The position numbers and the translations under genes were made by a program. A stretch of DNA of 11,294 nucleotides, taken from the NCBI RefSeq assembly GCF_946220915.1, contig NZ_CAMIHH010000106.1, forward strand, positions 1-11,294. Reading direction: 5' to 3'. The notes beneath the pieces are model-generated. The model did no database searches. It had not been told where the DNA came from and saw only the letters and a list, made by a program, of their open reading frames with translations. Of the stretch, positions 1 through 7,067 are shown one piece after another; position 1 is the first letter of the stretch, and the number at the start of each line of letters is the position of its first letter. This stretch comes from an uncultured Flavobacterium sp. (GTDB taxonomy: Bacteria; Bacteroidota; Bacteroidia; Flavobacteriales; Flavobacteriaceae).

Positions 1-1
1 A

Positions 2-298
2 TTAGAAAATATTGTGGCTATCTATTTTGGTACAACTATTCAATGGTACTTAGGCGGAGAGTGGTCTTTAGATACTGACAAGAAAACAGAAACCTATGGA
101 GAAGCATTTATTGATTTTTATGATCCTGTTTCTAAAAAGGGGAGTTATCTTTTTCCTTTTAATTGGACATGGTTCATTGAAACAGATCAATTTGACGAAA
201 ATTTAGGTACCATTTATGAAAGGATCATAAATAAGCAAATCCGTGAAGAGGAAAATACCCCAAAGTATAAAATAAGCCCTAAAAGAACATTATATTAA
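2..298 (+). CDS. Hypothetical protein, C-terminal part (5' end outside window)
   Basis: The frame is open from the first bases of the window to a TAA at 296-298. A GTG at 14 could serve as a start, but codons upstream of it (Leu-Glu-Asn-Ile) are also open and no start signal is visible, so this is most likely the 3' part of a longer gene. The visible ~98 residues are rich in aromatic and acidic residues (for example YFGTTIQWYLGGEW and FPFNWTWFIE) and end in a basic tail. There is no membrane segment, signal peptide or motif I recognise. The DNA is visibly more AT-rich than the genes that follow, which may mean accessory or transferred origin. It converges on the next gene, with only 7 nt between the two stop codons. 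Function unknown. Confidence 0.6.
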   Translation, partial: LENIVAIYFGTTIQWYLGGEWSLDTDKKTETYGEAFIDFYDPVSKKGSYLFPFNWTWFIETDQFDENLGTIYERIINKQIREEENTPKYKISPKRTLY

Positions 299-305
299 AT
301 TAAAA

Positions 306-746
306 TCAATTCCAATTTCTAATTTGCTCCTTACCGCCTGCCAAAACCTGCGGTCTATCATCCCTCCTCTTTACCGAATAATCCTTTTCCATTTCAAAAA
401 TGTTTTTCAGGCCGTGGTACAGCCCGCCCAGATCGTAGGCATAGCCGCAGTTGATCCTTGCAGCATTATAAGATGGCTGCGACATATCCATCACAAAGCC
501 GCTGTTTTGCCCAAAGAAGAATTTATTGTCAGAACTCACGTATACGCTTCGCTGTGAAATCTTCTGGGCATCGAAAGTGTATTGGTAATAATCAAATACC
601 TTATTGTAATTTTTGGAATAGAAACTAAAATCCGGCCTTTCGTACACAAGCGAATCATTGATGCTGATGGCGCTGAACCTGTCGGGCACCTGCGCATGGC
701 TAGTAAAACCGGCGGCAATGGCAATAAACAAAAGGTATTTTTTCAT
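306..746 (-). CDS. Small exported protein of unknown function
   Basis: This 146-residue protein starts with a clear signal peptide: MKKYLL, a hydrophobic core (FIAIAAGF), then a probable signal peptidase I site at SHA-Q around residues 16-19. There is no lipobox cysteine, so it should be a soluble periplasmic or outer-surface protein. The mature part has many Tyr, Phe, Asn and Ser residues (YYQYTFDAQ, NKFFFGQNSGF), which suggests a beta-rich fold, and ends in a charged segment with KRRDDRP. I do not recognise a family. The ATG at 744-746 is supported by a -7 box about 20 nt upstream and by the signal peptide beginning exactly there. It is probably monocistronic. Confidence 0.8.
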   Translation of the reverse strand: MKKYLLFIAIAAGFTSHAQVPDRFSAISINDSLVYERPDFSFYSKNYNKVFDYYQYTFDAQKISQRSVYVSSDNKFFFGQNSGFVMDMSQPSYNAARINCGYAYDLGGLYHGLKNIFEMEKDYSVKRRDDRPQVLAGGKEQIRNWN

Positions 747-765
747 GGCGTGGCTTTTGGTATTC

Positions 766-773
766 CAAATGTA
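766..773 (-). promoter_or_regulatory. Putative -7 box for the small exported protein gene
   Basis: Read on the minus strand this is TACATTTG, a perfect match to the Bacteroidota -7 consensus TAnnTTTG, ending about 20 nt before the ATG at 746. No clear -33 TTG was found at the usual distance, so the call rests on the -7 box and its position. Confidence 0.55.
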
Positions 774-907
774 AGGAATTTTATTTTAGATGGTGGAATA
801 GCGGCTTACGATAATTTAGCTTATTACCCTGTTGCAGCGATGGCATGCCATGCGTCTCACAATCATGAAAACCGGGTAGTAATATACATTGGGAAACTGC
901 ACATAAC

Positions 908-934
908 AAAAAAAGGTGCCCGAAAGCACCTTTT
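908..934 (-). terminator. Rho-independent terminator of gdhA
   Basis: A perfect 9-bp stem (911-919 with 926-934, AAAAGGTGC) with a 6-nt loop lies 21 nt past the gdhA stop. On the minus strand the stem is followed by further T residues, giving a run of seven. On the plus strand the run ends after four T, so it fits gdhA better than any plus-strand transcript. Confidence 0.85.
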
Positions 935-954
935 GTATCTGAATTGCATGTCCA

Positions 955-2229
955 TTAAGGGAAAATGCCCCTTTGCTTGTAAGCAAGTTCGATCCTGGTA
1001 AGCGCCACTACATAGGCGGCAGTCCTCCAGTCGGTTTTATATTGCACGGATGTTGTGATCACTTTGCCGAAAGCTTCCTCCACCTTCTTCCTTAATTTGA
1101 TGATAACATCGTCCATTGTCCATATTTCGCCATTGCGGTTTTGCAGCCACTCAAAATAACTGCCGATAACCCCGCCTGAGTTGCAAAGGATATCCGGTAT
1201 TACATCGATGCCGTTCGCAAGCAATATGTCCTCGCCATCAGTATCTGTAGGCCCGTTGGCACCTTCCGCAATAACCTTGGCCTTAATTGTCCCTGCATTA
1301 TCTACAGTGATCTGGTTGCCGAGTGCAGCAGGTATTACGATATCGCAATCGATGCTGAAAAACTCGCCTGACGGATAGTCCTGTGTGCCTTTGTAGCCGG
1401 TTATGGTATTATTCTCGCCCTGGTAGCGCAGCAATGCCTCAGGATCGATGCCTTCAGGGTTATATATGGTACCTGTAGCATCCTGCACGCCCACAAGGAT
1501 GGCACCATTCTTGTTCATGAAATGCGCAGCCCAGTAGCCTACGTTGCCAAAGCCCTGAACAATGTATTTTTTGCCTTCCAGCGAAGTGCCCCTTACTTTT
1601 GCCCACGATTCAAGCGTTACGACCACGCCAAAGCCCGTGGCCCTGTCACGCCCTTCAAGCCCGCCGGAGCCTACCGGCTTACCGGTTACAACGTGCTGGT
1701 TTTTGGAGCGCTCAGCCGGTGATTTTGTCGACATATAAGTATCGGCAATCCAGGCCATCATTTGTGCATTGGTATTCACATCCGGTGCCGGAATATCGTG
1801 TTCCGGGCCAATGTTGTCGCCCAGTGCAAAAGTAAACCTCCTTGTTATCCTTTCCAGCTCTGCCTGCGAGTACAGCTTAGGGTCGATCTGTATCCCTCCT
1901 TTGCCACCTCCGTAAGGAAGGCCAGCAAGTGATGTTTTCCAGGTCATCCAGGTAGCCAGCGCCCTTGCAGCATCAATATCTACCGTGTGGTGGTACCTCA
2001 GGCCGCCCTTATACGGGCCAAGCGCATTGTTATGCTGTACCCTGTAGCCCGTGAAAACCTCTACAGTGCCATTATCCATCTTTACAGGAAAATGCACTAC
2101 TATTTCATTGTTGGTTATAGAAAGGATTTTCTTTACGCTTTCGTCAAGACCCATAACCGCCGCAGCTTTTTCAAACTGGTTCTTTACATTTTCGTACATG
2201 CCCACGCGGGGCTTCTGTGCTGTTGCCAT
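955..2229 (-). CDS. gdhA: Glutamate dehydrogenase (Glu/Leu/Phe/Val dehydrogenase family)
   Basis: The protein catalyses reversible oxidative deamination of glutamate to 2-oxoglutarate and ammonia in the cytoplasm. At 424 residues it has the length of the small hexameric enzymes such as Bacillus RocG/GudB. The N-terminal substrate domain holds the conserved lysines: K74 in GPYKGGLRYH, K98 in WMTWKTS, and catalytic K110 in PYGGGKGG. D150 lies in PAPDVNTN. The Rossmann domain shows GFGNVG at 226-231. The C-terminal NSGGVIGSYFEW (350-361) supplies S357, at the position of the glutamate side-chain-binding Ser. These residues favour glutamate over leucine or phenylalanine. Coenzyme choice (NAD or NADP) is not settled by the visible motif. 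The gene stands alone, with its own -7 box and terminator. It is divergent from the sulfur unit. Confidence 0.96.
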   Translation of the reverse strand: MATAQKPRVGMYENVKNQFEKAAAVMGLDESVKKILSITNNEIVVHFPVKMDNGTVEVFTGYRVQHNNALGPYKGGLRYHHTVDIDAARALATWMTWKTSLAGLPYGGGKGGIQIDPKLYSQAELERITRRFTFALGDNIGPEHDIPAPDVNTNAQMMAWIADTYMSTKSPAERSKNQHVVTGKPVGSGGLEGRDRATGFGVVVTLESWAKVRGTSLEGKKYIVQGFGNVGYWAAHFMNKNGAILVGVQDATGTIYNPEGIDPEALLRYQGENNTITGYKGTQDYPSGEFFSIDCDIVIPAALGNQITVDNAGTIKAKVIAEGANGPTDTDGEDILLANGIDVIPDILCNSGGVIGSYFEWLQNRNGEIWTMDDVIIKLRKKVEEAFGKVITTSVQYKTDWRTAAYVVALTRIELAYKQRGIFP

Positions 2230-2282
2230 AATATTTAATTACAACTCTATTATATAATTTTTTACTTTCAATTAAGCGATCA

Positions 2283-2290
2283 CAAATATA
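2283..2290 (-). promoter_or_regulatory. Putative -7 box of gdhA
   Basis: The minus strand reads TATATTTG, a perfect TAnnTTTG match, 53 nt upstream of the gdhA ATG. A -33 TTG at standard spacing is not obvious, which would fit a promoter that needs an activator. The sequence just upstream contains repeated motifs, described in the next entry. Confidence 0.55.
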
Positions 2291-2300
2291 AAGCAAACCT

Positions 2301-2325
2301 TGTGATTGGATTACACATTACACAA
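2301..2325. promoter_or_regulatory. Repeated TTACACA motif upstream of gdhA, possible operator
   Basis: TTACACA occurs twice in tandem (2311-2317 and 2318-2324). With TGTGATTGG at 2301-2309 it also forms an imperfect inverted repeat, TGTGA-N6/7-TACACA, which resembles a Crp/Fnr-type operator. It lies just upstream of the gdhA -7 box, where an activator would bind. This is inference from position and symmetry only. Confidence 0.3.
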
Positions 2326-2467
2326 AAAATAATTCATAAAATTATGATTGCTATAATATAAGCTCTCAAAAAACACGCCAGAATATGCATTTGATAAAAC
2401 CGAACCCAAATTATCCCACTATAACGTTTTAGCAATCAACGACATACATCTGCAAATTGTTTTTTCC

Positions 2468-2482
2468 GCCTGATTGTCAGGC
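2468..2482. promoter_or_regulatory. Perfect short palindrome upstream of the sulfur unit
   Basis: GCCTGA and TCAGGC form a perfect inverted repeat around the 3-nt centre TTG. It lies 26-45 nt upstream of the two possible TauE start codons. It could be an operator for a dimeric regulator, or a small hairpin in the leader. No T-run follows, so it is not a terminator. Confidence 0.35.
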
Positions 2483-2526
2483 ACACTACTGCTTTTTGTC
2501 ATACATTTATGCGCTCAAAACTTCTG

Positions 2527-3321
2527 ATGGAATTAATTGCGGGTTATTGCGGTGCATTTGTAATAGGGCTTACATTAGGGCTAATGGGAAGCGGGGGCTC
2601 CATACTTACGGTTCCGCTGCTGGTATATGTTTTTTGCATTGACCCGGTCATTGCAACTGCCTACTCGCTATTTATCGTAGGCACCACATCGGCATTTGGT
2701 ACTTTTAAAAACCACCTGAACAATAATGTTGCTTTCAAAACCGGCCTCATCATCGCCCTCCCCTCCTTCCTGTCGGTTTACCTGACCCGGAAGTACATTG
2801 TAACACAACTTCCCGAAACCCTTGAGTGGCAGGGTATGGCATTACAGAGGCACACTTTCATCATGGTTCTTTTTGCAGTGGTCATGGCGCTTGCTGCGGC
2901 TTCAATGCTATTCAGGAAATTTGATAATGAAGAGGCCAGCGTGCCAAAAAAAATGAAGTACATCGTACTCCTTCCCTACATAGCCTTCATAGGTATTATC
3001 ATGGGCCTTGTAGGGGCTGGCGGCGGATTTCTCATAATACCCATGCTTGTGTTTTTTGGAGGGCTTGCCATAAAAAAAGCAGTGGGCACATCGCTGTTCA
3101 TCATTACGTTAAATGCCCTGATGGGATTTTCGGGCGACGTTCAGCGCATACCTGTCGACTGGGGTTTTCTGCTGCCTTTCACTTTAATCTCGGTTTTTGG
3201 TATATTTGCAGGAACTTATCTGCATAAATTTGTAAATGAGGTACAGCTTAAAAAAGGCTTTGGCATTTTTGTGCTTGCCATGGCCCTTTTTATACTGTCG
3301 AAAGAAATACTTGGTTACTAA
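2527..3321 (+). CDS. TauE/SafE-family permease (probable sulfite/organosulfur anion exporter)
   Basis: This inner-membrane protein has about 264 residues and roughly eight hydrophobic segments. The two family repeats are visible: a first half with GLMGSGGSILTVPLLVYV (residues 18-35) and a second half with GLVGAGGGFLIIPMLVFFGG (160-179), separated by a charged loop (KFDNEEASVPKKMK). TauE/SafE proteins move sulfite, sulfoacetate and related anions. Substrate here is inferred from the next gene, a persulfide dioxygenase-rhodanese fusion that starts 39 nt downstream and is very probably in the same transcript. I chose ATG 2527 (MELIAGYCGAF) because family members usually begin at this point. An in-frame ATG at 2509 would add six residues, but it overlaps a sequence resembling a -7 box (TACATTTA, 2502-2509), so it is less likely. 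Confidence 0.92.
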   Translation: MELIAGYCGAFVIGLTLGLMGSGGSILTVPLLVYVFCIDPVIATAYSLFIVGTTSAFGTFKNHLNNNVAFKTGLIIALPSFLSVYLTRKYIVTQLPETLEWQGMALQRHTFIMVLFAVVMALAAASMLFRKFDNEEASVPKKMKYIVLLPYIAFIGIIMGLVGAGGGFLIIPMLVFFGGLAIKKAVGTSLFIITLNALMGFSGDVQRIPVDWGFLLPFTLISVFGIFAGTYLHKFVNEVQLKKGFGIFVLAMALFILSKEILGY

Positions 3322-3360
3322 GACCGTTTTACATATACCACAACTCAAAAAATTTTGATC

Positions 3361-4767
3361 ATGAAAATCGAACAGATATATACCGGCTGCATTGCACAGG
3401 CAGCCTATTACCTTGAAAGCAAAGGCGAAGCGGCTATTTTTGACCCATTGCGCGAAGTACAGCCCTACCTGGCACGTGCCCTGAAGGACAACGCGAAAAT
3501 CAAATATATTTTTGAAACGCATTTCCATGCCGATTTTGTATCCGGGCATCTTGACCTGGCAAAAAAAACCGGCGCACATATCGTATACGGCCCTACGGCC
3601 AACCCCAGCTTTGAGGCGCACATTGCTGCCGATGGCGAAGAATTTACCGTAGGGAGCTATACTATAAAAGCTATACACACACCGGGCCATACGCTGGAAA
3701 GTACCTGTTACCTGCTTAGTGAAGATGGCATTGCCAAAGGCATAATTACGGGCGACACGCTATTTATTGGCGATGTTGGCCGCCCTGACCTCGCACAGGC
3801 GCTCACATCGGAACTGACCCAGGAGGTATTGGCATCGCACCTGTACGATTCACTGCGCAACAAGATCATGACACTGCCCGACAGCCTTATCGTGTACCCT
3901 AGCCATGGTGCAGGAAGCGCCTGCGGCAAAAACATGAGCAAGGAAACAACCGACCTGCTGGGCAACCAAAAACAGACAAACTATGCCCTGAGGGCCAATA
4001 TGACAAAAGAAGAATTCATTGCCGAGCTGCTTGACGGTTTAAGCGCACCTCCTGCCTATTTCCCGCAAAATGTAATGATGAACATACAAGGTTACCAAAG
4101 CCTTGACACTGTCCTGCAAAAAGGTTCGGTTGCCTTATCGGCGGCTGAATTCCTGGCTGTTGCCAAAGAAAATGAAGCGCTGGTGCTGGATGTGAGGCAT
4201 GAGGATGATTTTGTAAAAGAGCATGTTCCGGGATCGATATTCATTGGGTTAAACGGTCAGTTCGCCCCATGGGTAGGCGCACTCATTATGGATGTAAACC
4301 AGCCGCTGGTACTGGTAACGCCCGAAGGCAAAGAGGAAGAAACCGTAACAAGGCTGGCGCGCGTGGGCTTTGACAATACCTTAGGCTACCTTAACGGTGG
4401 AATCGCGGCATGGAAAGAGGCGGGTTATGAAACCGATACCATACGATCGATAAGCCCCGAAACTTTTGCCAGTGAACTTGCTGAAAACCAAAAAATGGTG
4501 GTCGACTCAAGGAGGCCGGGCGAGTTTGATGGCGGGCACGTGCTCAATGCGGTAAACATCCCTCTTGATTTTATAAACCAGCAGTTGGCTGAAGTACCAA
4601 AAGATTATGACTTTTACCTGCATTGTGCCGGAGGCTACCGCTCGGTAATCATGGCTTCGATATTAAAAGCCAGGGGGTACCATAACATGATAAATGTAGA
4701 GAAAGGCTTTGGCGGCATTAAGAACACGGCCGTAAAAACCACAGCGGTGCAGCCTGCTTGTTCCTAA
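3361..4767 (+). CDS. MBL-fold persulfide dioxygenase-like enzyme fused to two rhodanese domains (CstB-like)
   Basis: This 468-residue cytoplasmic enzyme has three parts. Residues 1-230 are a metallo-beta-lactamase fold of the ETHE1/persulfide dioxygenase type: THFHADFVSGH (53-63), H110 in TPGH, D132 in GDTLFIGDVGRPDLA, and H182 in YPSHGAGS. Residues 255-355 are a rhodanese-like domain (VLDVRHEDDF, GGIAAW) with Thr320 (VTPEG) where the catalytic Cys belongs, so it should be inactive in sulfur transfer. Residues 365-455 are a second rhodanese with active-site C422 in HCAGGYRS. This order is that of CstB from the staphylococcal cst operon, which oxidises low-molecular-weight persulfides and yields thiosulfate. 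I start at ATG 3361 (MKIEQIYTG) rather than the TTG two codons earlier. It follows the TauE/SafE gene closely. Sulfide:quinone reductase is not in the window. Confidence 0.93.
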   Translation: MKIEQIYTGCIAQAAYYLESKGEAAIFDPLREVQPYLARALKDNAKIKYIFETHFHADFVSGHLDLAKKTGAHIVYGPTANPSFEAHIAADGEEFTVGSYTIKAIHTPGHTLESTCYLLSEDGIAKGIITGDTLFIGDVGRPDLAQALTSELTQEVLASHLYDSLRNKIMTLPDSLIVYPSHGAGSACGKNMSKETTDLLGNQKQTNYALRANMTKEEFIAELLDGLSAPPAYFPQNVMMNIQGYQSLDTVLQKGSVALSAAEFLAVAKENEALVLDVRHEDDFVKEHVPGSIFIGLNGQFAPWVGALIMDVNQPLVLVTPEGKEEETVTRLARVGFDNTLGYLNGGIAAWKEAGYETDTIRSISPETFASELAENQKMVVDSRRPGEFDGGHVLNAVNIPLDFINQQLAEVPKDYDFYLHCAGGYRSVIMASILKARGYHNMINVEKGFGGIKNTAVKTTAVQPACS

Positions 4768-4813
4768 CTTCAAAATAAATGGCGATGCCCGCAAGACTGC
4801 GTTAATTTTTAAA

Positions 4814-4821
4814 TACTTTTG
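4814..4821 (+). promoter_or_regulatory. Putative -7 box of the thioredoxin-like lipoprotein gene
   Basis: TACTTTTG is a perfect TAnnTTTG match ending 30 nt before the ATG at 4852. No TTG lies at the expected -33 position. It suggests the lipoprotein has its own promoter rather than relying on readthrough from the sulfur unit. Confidence 0.6.
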
Positions 4822-4851
4822 CACATTATTTTAAATTAAGAAAAAACAGAT

Positions 4852-6024
4852 ATGAAAAAAATTCTTTTATTTCTTTCGGCTGCTGCCCTCATTGCATCAT
4901 GCAGCAGGCTAAAAGAAAATGAGTATGAAATTACCGGTACTGTAGACCCTACCCTTAACGGAAAAAAGGTAATGCTCGAAACACAGGGCGGCATGATGGG
5001 CTTTGCTGCCAAAGATACCGTTACAGTAGTTGACGGCCAATTTATATTTAAAGGGACCGTTACAGAGCCTGGACTCCACTTTATACAGGTTGAAGGCCTT
5101 AACGGCAAGGCCGAAATAATACTTGAGCATGGTGAAATTGAAGTAAGCGTAGACAAGGATTCCATCTTTAAGTCGAAACAATCGGGCACTTACAACAATG
5201 AAAAGCTGAATGAGTATTATAAGGACATCAATATGATCAGGAGAAAAATGATCTCCTTCCAGAAAGCAAACCAGAATGCCATGATGGACGCTTATAAAGC
5301 CAACGACACCGTGGTTATGAACAGGCTGAACAAGCAATATGGTGTCATTGGCAAGGAAATGACCGATGCCTCGACAGAATTTGTAAAAAAGAACCCAAAA
5401 GCCTACATCAGCGTACTGCTTTTAAAGCAGCAGGCATCTATGGGCAAAACACCTTATGAAGAACTCAAGAAAATGCATGATGCCCTTGACCCTGAATTGC
5501 TAAAAACGAAGGATGGCAAGGAACTGACCGAAGCATTGGAAAAATTTAAGACGGCCGAAGCAACACAGGCAGCCATGAAGGCCAACGCCGTAAATGTGGA
5601 AGTGGGTAAAATTGCGCCGCAATTCAGCGCGCCGGGAACGGATGGGAAAACAATTTCCCTTAAAGAAGCGATGGGCAAAGTGACCCTGATCGACTTTTGG
5701 GCATCATGGTGCGGCCCGTGCAGGAAGGAAAACCCGAATGTGGTGGCTATGTACAATGAGCTGCACGGCAAAGGCCTTAACATTATAGGGGTTTCACTTG
5801 ACAGGCCAGGAAAAGCCGAAGACTGGAAAAAGGCAATCGCCGACGATAAGCTTACCTGGACACAGGTTTCTAACCTGAAAGAGTGGGAAGACCCCATAGC
5901 GCAACAATACGGCGTTCAGGGAATACCGGCCACATTCCTGCTGGATGCTTCGGGAAAAATTGTAGCCAGGGACCTGAGGGGTGCCGAACTGAAAGCTAAA
6001 ATACAGGAACTGCTTGCCAAATAG
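4852..6024 (+). CDS. TlpA-like thioredoxin-fold lipoprotein with N-terminal DUF4369-type domain
   Basis: The 390-residue protein has a lipoprotein signal with lipobox LIASC and lipidated C17, so it should be anchored to a membrane facing the periplasm. Residues 25-115 form a beta-rich domain of the DUF4369 type common in Bacteroidota (YEITGTVDP, LNGKKVMLE, FIFKGTV). Residues 116-245 are helical and charged. Residues 250-388 are an AhpC/TSA-TlpA thioredoxin fold with WASWCGPC (C287, C290) and the cis-proline loop GIPATF (P359). Such proteins reduce or isomerise disulfides in envelope proteins, for example during cytochrome maturation. The specific client is not evident. The gene has a -7 box upstream and a strong terminator downstream, so it is probably monocistronic. 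Confidence 0.94.
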   Translation: MKKILLFLSAAALIASCSRLKENEYEITGTVDPTLNGKKVMLETQGGMMGFAAKDTVTVVDGQFIFKGTVTEPGLHFIQVEGLNGKAEIILEHGEIEVSVDKDSIFKSKQSGTYNNEKLNEYYKDINMIRRKMISFQKANQNAMMDAYKANDTVVMNRLNKQYGVIGKEMTDASTEFVKKNPKAYISVLLLKQQASMGKTPYEELKKMHDALDPELLKTKDGKELTEALEKFKTAEATQAAMKANAVNVEVGKIAPQFSAPGTDGKTISLKEAMGKVTLIDFWASWCGPCRKENPNVVAMYNELHGKGLNIIGVSLDRPGKAEDWKKAIADDKLTWTQVSNLKEWEDPIAQQYGVQGIPATFLLDASGKIVARDLRGAELKAKIQELLAK

Positions 6025-6048
6025 GCCGGTTTTCCAACCTTAATACAG

Positions 6049-6073
6049 AAATCTCCCCCCGGGAGATTTTTTT
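6049..6073 (+). terminator. Rho-independent terminator of the thioredoxin-like lipoprotein gene
   Basis: A perfect 9-bp stem, AAATCTCCC (6049-6057) with GGGAGATTT (6061-6069), closes a CCC loop and runs into a seven-T tract ending at 6073. It lies 24 nt after the stop codon. Confidence 0.9.
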
Positions 6074-6128
6074 ATTGAATTAACATACAGAACTTTAAAA
6101 AATAGTTATCAAAATAGGGCTAAATATG

Positions 6129-6159
6129 TTTGCTAACTTGAAAAACAAATCTATATTTG
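6129..6159 (+). promoter_or_regulatory. Promoter of tRNA-Tyr
   Basis: TTTG (6129-6132) and TATATTTG (6152-6159) are separated by exactly 19 nt. This is a full match to the Bacteroidota housekeeping promoter (TTG, N17-23, TAnnTTTG). Transcription would start near 6166, about 25 nt before the tRNA 5' end. It is the most complete promoter in the window. Confidence 0.85.
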
Positions 6160-6190
6160 CAACCGCAATAGCGAAATGATCGTTGATCAT

Positions 6191-6271
6191 GGGGAGATAC
6201 TCAAGCGGCCAACGAGGACGGACTGTAAATCCGTTGGGAAACCTTCGCAGGTTCGAATCCTGCTCTCCCCA
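6191..6271 (+). tRNA. tRNA-Tyr (anticodon GTA)
   Basis: The sequence folds as a class II tRNA. The acceptor stem is GGGGAGA (6191-6197) with TCTCCCC (6264-6270), followed by discriminator A6271. The anticodon stem is ACGGA/TCCGT around loop CTGTAAA, with anticodon GTA at 6225-6227. A long variable arm lies at about 6235-6246. The T arm is GCAGG/CCTGC with loop TTCGAAT (6252-6258). Anticodon GTA plus the long variable arm identify a bacterial tyrosine tRNA. The 3' CCA is not encoded (the DNA continues CGA after A6271), so it must be added by CCA nucleotidyltransferase. Confidence 0.97.
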
Positions 6272-6274
6272 CGA

Positions 6275-6302
6275 ATAAAACCTGCAAATATGCAGGTTTT
6301 AT
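6275..6302. terminator. Bidirectional terminator hairpin behind tRNA-Tyr
   Basis: ATAAAACCTGCA (6275-6286) and its exact complement TGCAGGTTTTAT (6291-6302) form a 12-bp stem with an AATA loop. On the plus strand it starts 4 nt after the tRNA and can end its transcript or define 3' processing. On the minus strand it lies 93 nt past the response-regulator stop and could end that operon too. The T-runs are inside the stem. Confidence 0.7.
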
Positions 6303-6395
6303 CATTTCTGGCAAATAAGCCTTTAAAAAATCGCAGGCACCGTATTTCATCCGGGAGGGAGTATTTTTCTAAAAAATAACCTTTGCAGATAAAAA

Positions 6396-7067
6396 TTACA
6401 ACCAAAAATCGGCTTCGAATAAATTATTTTTCAGGGCAAAAATGGCCAATCCTGCTATATTGCGGGACTGTGTTTTAAGTATCAGGTTATTGCGGTGCCC
6501 TTCAACAGTACGCTGGCTTATAAAAAGGCTGTCGGCAATTTCCCTGGTAGTTTTTTGCAGGCATATCAGCCGGAGCACTTCAATTTCCCTGGTAGTTAGT
6601 TCCTGTTCCCCGCCATCTTTCATTTTTCGTTTTTCCGGGAGCATGTTGGCACGGACAACTTCCAGCACGCGGCTGTTGTAATAAAACCCGTTCCGGAATA
6701 CCTCATTTATGGTTTGAAGCACCTCAAGTGGCCTGCTGTTTTTTACCAGGTAGGAGGCAGCGCCTATATTGATCATGTTCGAGATGAAAGAACTGCTGCT
6801 GTGGCTGCTAAGGGCGATTATTTTAATATCGGGGAATTCCCCGTATACTATCTTTGTTGTTTCAATGCCATTCAGGCCGGGCATCATAAGGTCCATAAGG
6901 ATGATGTCGGGATGCATTTTGCCTCCCCTGAGCTTTTCTAAAAGCTCATTCCCGTCTGAAGCTTCAAACACCACTTTAATTCCCATGTCGTGCTCCAGGA
7001 GCAGTTGCATGGCCTTCCTGAACAATGTTTCATCATCAGCAAGCGCAACATTAATAGTTGTAGTCAT
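6396..7067 (-). CDS. NarL/FixJ-type response regulator
   Basis: This 223-residue protein has a receiver domain and a LuxR-type DNA-binding domain. The receiver (5-125) shows the acidic pair D11/D12, phospho-acceptor D59 in ILMDLMMPG, a Ser/Thr switch at ALSS (S87/S88) and K109 in YLVKN. The helix-turn-helix is at 157-215 (LTTREIEVLRLI, REIADSLFISQRTVEGHRNN). It should be a transcription factor phosphorylated by the adjacent kinase. The frame is open for 35 codons upstream, but the start is ATG 7065-7067 (MTTTINVALADDE), where receiver homology begins. That ATG lies inside the last codons of the kinase gene (17-nt overlap), which suggests translational coupling. Confidence 0.95.
   Translation of the reverse strand: MTTTINVALADDETLFRKAMQLLLEHDMGIKVVFEASDGNELLEKLRGGKMHPDIILMDLMMPGLNGIETTKIVYGEFPDIKIIALSSHSSSSFISNMINIGAASYLVKNSRPLEVLQTINEVFRNGFYYNSRVLEVVRANMLPEKRKMKDGGEQELTTREIEVLRLICLQKTTREIADSLFISQRTVEGHRNNLILKTQSRNIAGLAIFALKNNLFEADFWL

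Noticed and set aside
3184..3690. 168-codon minus-strand frame spanning the TauE/enzyme junction
   Set aside because: It lies antisense to two clearly identified genes and encodes a Cys/Phe/Lys-rich sequence typical of an antisense shadow.
4790..4806. Possible terminator after the persulfide dioxygenase-rhodanese gene
   Set aside because: Only a 4-bp stem (CGCA/TGCG) followed by a broken T-run could be found, which is too weak to call.
6191..6302. tRNA-Tyr as integration site of a mobile element
   Set aside because: No duplicated tRNA 3' end, integrase or change in gene style beside it was seen; flanking genes look chromosomal.
6361..6378. A/T-only inverted repeat (TATTTTT-CTA-AAAAATA) as terminator of the signalling operon
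   Set aside because: The stem has no G-C pairs, so it would be unstable; the 12-bp hairpin at 6275-6302 is the better candidate.
6187..6405. Open frames across the tRNA-Tyr region on both strands (72 and 67 codons)
   Set aside because: They read through the tRNA gene and its hairpin, and the peptides have no protein-like pattern; the region is fully explained by the tRNA, its promoter and the hairpin.
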